Below, piece by piece: positions 20,562 through 25,999 of a DNA stretch of 25,999 nucleotides. Position numbers and translations under genes: made by a program. Source of the DNA: Folioceros fuciformis (taxonomy: Eukaryota > Anthocerotophyta > Anthocerotopsida > Anthocerotales); NCBI GenBank assembly GCA_049999805.1, contig JBNGIO010006209.1, forward strand, positions 1-25,999. The letters are read 5' to 3'. Below the pieces are notes generated by a model, which saw only the letters and a program-made list of their open reading frames with translations, ran no database searches and was not told the origin of the DNA. The first letter of the stretch is position 1; every line of letters begins with the position of its first letter.

Positions 20562-21213
20562 TTAGAGCATCATCCTGTCTGAACAACCTGGAGAACAAAC
20601 ACTGAGAGTTAACCTGACGATCATTCACCCACGTCACGTTGTCGAGTATATGAAAACTACCCGTTGCAAAGATCGTGCAAGGATATACATGTAAGCAGCA
20701 GATGTGACTTACGCGTCGGAAGAATAGGCTTCAGAACCGGCTGTATTCCTAGGGCGCCAACCATCTCTAAGATGGATTCATTCCCCGTAGCAAGAAACAT
20801 CCGCAAGACAGGTTCGGTGAGCTTCCCTGCGTCCAAAGTTTTCTGCGAAACCACCGTCTGGTCAGCTCCTGGCAACCGATCTAGGCAGCAACGTGCCTAC
20901 TTGCGATTGTCACTCAACTCTGACACACCCCACACTGCCCTGCACTGCACTGCACTTCACTTCACTGAAGCATAGCATAGCATACAAAATCTTCCCTTCC
21001 GACACAATCCAGATGCGTCTGCCAGTCACAACACAACCACCGAGACCGCCTCACCAAGAAGAGAAGCAGAGGCACCGACCAGCATACCCGGAAGAGCTCG
21101 AACACAATCATGTCCGGCAGGTTGCGCAGGCTCGTAATGCGGTGTATGTTGGCGGCGGCCGCAGCCTTAGTGAGCGTGAGCAGAGATGGCGGGGAACGGC
21201 CGGAGGTTGACAT
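20562..21213 (-). CDS. Small conserved-looking plant protein, 93 residues, 3 exons
   Basis: Exons on the minus strand: 21213-21088, 20842-20713, 20587-20562, giving 282 nt. The sequence runs from MSTSGRSPPSLLTL through SLRNLPDMIVFELF, TLDAGKLTEPVLRMFLATGN and GIQPVLKPILPTRCSDRM. The segment LPDMIVFELF resembles an F-box-like or short helical start, but this is weak. I recall similar short plant proteins ending PTRCSE-type, of unknown function; this is memory and not a search. The splice donors are gtatgc and gtaagt, and the acceptors ttcgcag and ctccag. The last coding exon is only 26 nt. A longer frame over 20637-20380 does not join in phase with exon 2 at any AG I could find, so it was not used. 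The gene is divergent from the plastid-type gene at 21801. Confidence 0.62.
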
Positions 21214-21800
21214 GCATCCCTTCCCGTCAACTATTCGTGTGGCATGACGGAATCGACATAACTCCTCCTACAGGGACTGCAGCCGGCCTCGCACCTTTAT
21301 TCCTCTTTTCTACCCATGCCACTTGAGCCTCAATGACGTCGTGCCCATGGGAGCAGCTGTAAGCTCGCACCCCGATCTCAGTGTCACACCCCGCATCCTA
21401 CTGCACCACGCTCTGAATCCAAGCTCTTGCATAGGCTAACACACTCGCTGACAGTAAATGCTACCCCCCGTCAGAAACCCTCTGATGCTCTGACCTAAAC
21501 CACACAAGAGCCCATGAGGAGTTCATGGCCAAGGAACTTAATCCTTCCTCTGCCTCGAAAATACTGTTTCTAACATTGATGTCTACCTATATATTATGTA
21601 TGTCGCCTTCTAGGTTTTGGTATGTAGAGGTCCTGCCTCGGGTAAGGTAAACTTCTTGCCAGCCCCTGGCGTTGATGTATAATCACGGTGTCTCCACTGA
21701 GTGATTCTTTCGAAGTCTCCACAGAGGCCGCGCCCTTTCCCCTGCGTCGAAGGCTTAGCGTGGCGGGGAAGGGTTTAAGCTGGACTGAGAGCTAACTGGG
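21214..21800. promoter_or_regulatory. Divergent intergenic region between two small genes
   Basis: This is 587 bp between the starts of the 93-residue gene (-) and the acidic-tail plastid-type gene (+), and it should contain both promoters. No individual element could be assigned with confidence. Confidence 0.4.
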
Positions 21801-22217
21801 ATGGCTTCGCTGGCTGCGGTCTGCCTGCCCTTGGCGTCTGCGGCTGGCTGCTCATCTGCCTCCACCAGCGGTGAAGTGCTCAGCGGGGGAGGCTCATGTA
21901 GGCCATGTTTCGCGGCTTGGCGGGTGCATGGTGGATGTGCGACGGCTTTGCGGTGTCGCAGTCGTGGCGGTGCAAGGGCAATGGCTCCTGACGAGGAGAA
22001 GATGACCAGGCGCTCGCCGCTCGACTTTCCTATTGAGTGGGACAGGCCCGCGCCGGGGCGGCGGCCAGACATCTTTCCGCAATTCAGCCCTATGAAGACG
22101 CCGCTGCCTCAACCTCTACCGGCTGATCCCCCTGAGGAGGAAGAGGAGGAGGAGGAAAAGAAGGATCCGGAGGAAGATCCCGAGAAGGAGCCGGAAAAGC
22201 CTGATGTTCCTGCTTAA
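21801..22217 (+). CDS. Small plastid-type protein with acidic C-terminal tail
   Basis: Single-exon gene for 138 residues. The first about 60 residues are rich in Ala, Ser, Gly and Arg and almost free of acidic residues, consistent with a chloroplast transit peptide. The core, EKMTRRSPLDFPIEWDRPAP then GRRPDIFPQFSPMKTPLP, is strongly patterned. The tail after PADPPEEE is nearly all Glu, Asp, Lys and Pro. I recall a conserved land-plant chloroplast protein with the same TRRSPLD/PIEW and PGRRPDIFPQFSPMKTPLP signature and a similar acidic tail; its function is not known to me. The start ATG (21801) is the first in frame and gives the transit-like N terminus. No membrane segment is visible. Confidence 0.85.
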   Translation: MASLAAVCLPLASAAGCSSASTSGEVLSGGGSCRPCFAAWRVHGGCATALRCRSRGGARAMAPDEEKMTRRSPLDFPIEWDRPAPGRRPDIFPQFSPMKTPLPQPLPADPPEEEEEEEEKKDPEEDPEKEPEKPDVPA

Positions 22218-23051
22218 CGTGCGGGTTTTTTGTCGTGAGCAATACATTCTGGCACCTTGTTGCTTTCTCTTCCGCTTTCTGCCATACCTGTACACATACT
22301 TCTCGAATGATAGAATTGAGGCGGCTGTCTCCGTTGCCCAGTTTTTGTTTGCTTGCTTTCTTGCCTGGTCCTCTCTTGGGCCTCCTTGTTTGTGTGGCTA
22401 GTAATCTATTCTTCAAGCGTCAAGTATCTCTCGTTTGTGACAAGGTGCGGGCCTTCCCCTGATCAGTCATGTCATGTCTTGTCATGTCACAAAGAGACTC
22501 CTCTTATGCTGCGATTCTCTAATCCCCGTACCTCAGGAGCTTGTATCAAGCTTTGGACTTGTTTACAATATTTAGTCATGGGAACGAGTTTGAAATGATA
22601 AGTATGGAAGGTGGTGGGATCCTCGTTCTTCAGTCGATTGTTGGAAAGATTTGGCCATGTTTATAACGTTATCGGCCATGGCAACGAGTATAAAATGAGC
22701 AATATATGTTGTCCAAGCTGGTTGTCTGTTTTGAGCCATCTTCCGTGTACAACTTGACTAGGATTCTGTGGATATTGGAGGGCAGCGGGCCCCCTTATCT
22801 AAGGTCTGAAACGCAATACCGTCGGTGCAAGCCCTCCGGGATTTAACCACACAGTAGCCCAGACGCTGTGAGATAAGCCATAACATCGGATTGACAACGG
22901 AACTTGGTAAGTATACAACAAGTTGGTACCGCAAGCTTGGTTGGCACGAAGGAAAATCCTTTTGTTCTACGAGCGCCTAGTAGACAACCCAACTTTCATG
23001 AAAGATGAGGAACCTGTCTCCTGGTCAACAAGCAGCAAACAAACAGCCTCA
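22218..23051. other. Convergent 3' flanks, no gene seen
   Basis: The stretch is the spacer between the plastid-type gene (+) and the SRPBCC gene (-). It contains a short TCATG-type repeat near 22467-22490 and otherwise nothing that could be assigned. Confidence 0.5.
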
Positions 23052-23657
23052 CTATGAAGACCCCGAATCCACCTCTATCTGGGATGATGTCTCTGCACCT
23101 GTACTAGTTGCTTCACCAAGCCTGGCACCATCCTGTTTTGCAGAAAACAACTTTTGCTCCATGCCATCGACACTCTTGTGAAACACAGCGGAAAGGGAGG
23201 CCTCGACGGATTCTTGAGTGACGCCTGGGTCACTACTGCCCTTTGTCGTGTAGCCCCAGGAGATGACAGTGGTTCCAGTGTCGGGGCCATCCGTGAGACG
23301 AAGCGAGCCAGTGTAATCCTTCAATCCAAGGCTGTTGTCCTCAAGTACGTAGGCATATGCATGGTTGTCCAAGTCCAGTTCGACAAGACGCTCGTAAAAA
23401 TAGGCGCCGTGTTCAGCGACAACGTACCGCACTGCTCCTACGGACTGAGGCTCCCCTGACGACAACGTGGACGACGCAATTGGCACCCAGCGTCCCAATT
23501 GTATGAAGTCACCGACCAGATCCCAGACATCTTGCACAGGAGCTTTGATATGCCTGCTGAGGGAGAGTGTCCAAAGCGGTGGCGAGCTGTCGCTCCCCTG
23601 CTCCGCCATCTCCTGAAGGTACAACGAATCCAATGCTCTCAGGCTTTGACCAGCCAT
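23052..23657 (-). CDS. SRPBCC (polyketide cyclase/START-like) protein
   Basis: Single-exon gene for 201 residues. After about 30 N-terminal residues comes the fold-typical opening LWTLSLSRHIKAPVQDVWDL followed by VGDFIQLGRWVP. Later strands include VGAVRYVVAEHGAYFYERLV, YAYVLEDNSLGLKDYTGSLR and TTVISWGYTT, and a C-terminal helix with FHKSVDGMEQKLF. This layout (helix-grip fold with a hydrophobic cavity) is that of plant Bet v 1/PYR/lachrymatory-factor-synthase-like and polyketide_cyc2 proteins, which bind small lipophilic molecules or act as cyclases/isomerases. The abscisic-acid-receptor gate and latch motifs (SGLPA, HRL) are not seen, so it is not a PYR/PYL receptor. The last about 25 residues are Ser/Thr/Glu-rich and probably disordered. 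Met17 is an alternative start. The ligand is unknown. Confidence 0.88.
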   Translation of the reverse strand: MAGQSLRALDSLYLQEMAEQGSDSSPPLWTLSLSRHIKAPVQDVWDLVGDFIQLGRWVPIASSTLSSGEPQSVGAVRYVVAEHGAYFYERLVELDLDNHAYAYVLEDNSLGLKDYTGSLRLTDGPDTGTTVISWGYTTKGSSDPGVTQESVEASLSAVFHKSVDGMEQKLFSAKQDGARLGEATSTGAETSSQIEVDSGSS

Positions 23658-25999
23658 ACGAGAGGAATCTCGCTACTGCTGAAGGTCTGCCTGGTCTGTT
23701 GTTGCGCTGTTCTTTAGAACTTAGAAACAATCGGTGGAGCGAGCCATGCAGGCCACACACCGGGACAGCTGGCGTCGATGGTGCATGAGATTCTGAAGTA
23801 GCTAGGAAGCTCGTTCGGCAACAGAGACGTGTGCGGGAATGTGAAACAGACTCGACGTCGGAGCCGGCGTCAGGTCTGTCTCCTTCTCCGGGTCGATGGA
23901 CGTGCACGTGTTGACACAGCAGGGATGGATAGCTTAATTTGTGGCAAGGATGTGACAGTGATGTCGACTGAAGCCAAGTTGTGTCCCGTTAAAAGTTACC
24001 AGTCCTCTACTGTTGTGCTGTTGTGCTGTTGAAAGGAGCGCTGAAGCCGGTTGTCCATGGGAGTATGCCCTTGCCTTGTTTTACAGTCTGTCAAGGGTGA
24101 GCTACCGCTTTGTGGTGCCGGAGGCTTAGGAAAAGGCGGGTGCGGAAGACCATCATAAGCTTTTCTTTCTCCATCTTCAAGGTTTTGACAACCTGGCTCT
24201 TGTGGTTGACGCTTAGTTTGTGTGTGCTTTCATGGTCACCAGCACCAGGGCATTTGCTCGTGAGCGATGCTTGCGGAAATACGTGCTGCAGGCCTGCTCG
24301 CTTCTGGGGCGCTGTGTACAGTAGTTTCTGCTTTTCTCAGGGGCCCTTTCCCTTTTAAACTGCATGCCATTGGATTTGTCCCCCTTCCATGCACATGCAG
24401 GCACTCAGCTGGTGCTTAGGACTTTAGCGACCCTTGCTCCCCGGATTAGAGCCCGGACATGGATTTGGTAGGCGCAGTGACTGGGCTAGGAATGTCGTGT
24501 TGACTGTGGTGCCGCTTCTTTGACTTGGAAGGTTGGCGGCATGTAGCATTACGACCGGTGTTTGGTTTTCTTTTGCTGTGGCAGTAAGCCCTGACGTGAC
24601 TGTGAATGTAATCCCTGGAGCTTGGATTCAGGGGCGAGATCATTCATTTAGTCTGGCTGAAGATGTAGGAAACATTTCTGCTAGTCTAAGACAAGCTTGT
24701 GTGGAAAAAGTTGTGAGGTTCTGGCTAGGTTACTTTCCAGCCCCTACATAATTGCGTTGTTTAGCTTTTCGTAGGCTTTGATTGCTGAGTAGAGCAGTTG
24801 TTGGAGCGTTCGTGCCTTTGGTAGCTGATGTCAGAAATGTTTGGGTTCCGTCGCCGTGCAGGATGTGTTGGAAAGGAGGCTTCCTGTTTTCCTGTCCAGC
24901 GGGGGTGGTGAGCTTGTGGCTGGCCAGGCCCATCCACCTAGCTTAGGTAGAAACACGAAAAGTCAGAATGTGTGAATTGTTTTAGTGTGTGAGTTGTGGC
25001 CAGTGAAAGTGCCCGCAGACAAGAGTCTGTCGGTGAGGACCATCTTCACCGTAAAAACATGTGTGTGCTTTGATTAAAGTCTTTGCTCACAAGGGGCTTA
25101 GTACATGTGTGGTAGTCAGCGTTGGATACAAGAATGGGGGTGACATGTGATCCGTGTTTGGCATTGGCAGTGCAGACCCGGTGAGGTAAGGTACTCACCC
25201 GTCGGGTAGTGGAAGTCAAAGTGTCGATTGAAGTTCGAGTGGGTTGAACAACAAATCGAAGTGTTGCGAGGGGTGTTAGGAGAGAAGTGCATCCCAAGGT
25301 CTCAAGTACGTGATGCATGAATGCACCACAACCCCCACCCCCTCCCCCCAGTCTGCTTGTGCAGCCTTTGCAGGGCTGTGCTGTGTGTGTAGGTAGGTAG
25401 GTAGGTAGCTAGCTATATGGCATTGTCTGACATCCGGGCTGAGAGGGTTGAGGCTGGCTGTGAGTGAAGTTCCTGGAGTAGTGCCGTAGGGTGATGCAGA
25501 GGTGTGGGTGAGGTGGAGGGGAAGCAGTGACATGGTAAGCATTGCGAAGTTGAGGTGCGATGCGTTGCCTGTCTGGCTCCCATCACATTCCCACCCTCTT
25601 TTTGGGCAGCGCAGCTCACATGCTTGGCGACCCTCTTTTCCACCCACCCACTCCACTCCACTCTACTCCTCCCTACCGCCAGCGGACCCGACCCAACCTG
25701 ACCTGACCCGCACCATATCTGCATCAAAGCAGAGCAGGTTTGATGGAGAGAGCCCGGAGGCCACCAACACCCCAAGCCGCGCATGGGAGAGGAGGGGGCG
25801 AGAGGTTACGGGCGCGGGGTGCGGGGTGCGGATGCGCGGGTGCGCCGGGAGGTACATATTGTACATACATGGCTGTGCTAGCATACATGTACAAGCACAT
25901 GATAATAAACGGGGCACAATGATGATGGTGAGCAGCGCGGCAAGCGCGGCATTGAGGAGGAAAGTGTGTGTTTGGCTATAATTGTGCAAGGGACAAGGG
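23658..25999. other. 2.3 kb without a recognised gene
   Basis: The first few hundred bases should carry the promoter of the SRPBCC gene (-). Reading frames in the rest are short, overlap on both strands and show no domain-like sequence or phase-consistent exon series. The region could contain a distal promoter, a long untranslated region or a noncoding transcript of a gene outside the window. Confidence 0.5.
25391..25414. repeat. GGTA/GCTA microsatellite
   Basis: Several tandem GTAG tetranucleotides grade into GCTA repeats. It is simple sequence in a gene-free stretch. Confidence 0.8.

Noticed and set aside
20380-20637. Minus-strand frame downstream of the 93-residue gene as an extra exon
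   Set aside because: Exon 2 ends with one base of a codon, and no AG acceptor in front of this frame supplies the matching two bases.
25276-25989. Several overlapping frames near the right edge
   Set aside because: They are simple-sequence and GC-rich translations on both strands without any conserved pattern.

Overview
The window is a gene-dense piece of a land-plant nuclear genome. The evidence is split genes with short GT-AG introns (about 60-190 nt, mostly near 100), plastid-transit-like N termini, RALF peptide genes, and proteins whose closest remembered relatives are plant proteins (DNA ligase IV, the TAPT1/POD1 family). The short introns and compact spacing suggest a seed-free plant such as a bryophyte or lycophyte; that placement is inference. 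Two blocks of exactly 100 N (844-943 and 1678-1777) are assembly gaps.

Layout, left to right. 1-1345: a duplicated segment (unit A) with a minus-strand RALF gene interrupted by an in-frame TGA. 1346-2243: AT-rich DNA, a gap, and a 59-bp tandem duplication with a hairpin. 2244-7409 (+): DNA ligase IV, 23 exons including a 7-nt microexon; the N-terminal DNA-binding domain is not visible. 7084-8830 (unit B) and 9536-11517 (unit C): tandem copies of a block made of the ligase 3' end plus a minus-strand RALF gene. In unit C the ligase part is a dead fragment. 8831-9535 holds degenerate reading-frame debris. 11720-12213: a pyrimidine-rich minisatellite with a 139-bp higher-order unit. 12853-14619 (+): a plastid-targeted DprA/LOG-like Rossmann protein, 6 exons. 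14800-17430 (-): a TAPT1/POD1-family membrane protein, 10 exons, one of whose introns has the hallmarks of a U12-type AT-AC intron. 18256-20001 (+): an Old Yellow Enzyme family ene-reductase, 6 exons. 20562-21213 (-): a small 93-residue protein, 3 exons. 21801-22217 (+): a small plastid-type protein with a conserved basic/proline-rich core and an acidic tail. 23052-23657 (-): a single-exon SRPBCC (polyketide cyclase/START-like) protein. 23658-25999: no gene recognised.

The genes do not form a pathway; they are ordinary nuclear neighbours in alternating orientation. The dynamic part is the left 11.5 kb, where an unequal-exchange-type duplication has multiplied a RALF signalling-peptide gene around the DNA ligase IV gene. 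No prokaryote-like system, CRISPR array, rRNA or tRNA was seen. Exon boundaries were deduced by hand from splice-site dinucleotides, reading phase and remembered family conservation. Summed exon lengths are multiples of three in the ligase, DprA-like, TAPT1, OYE and 93-residue models.
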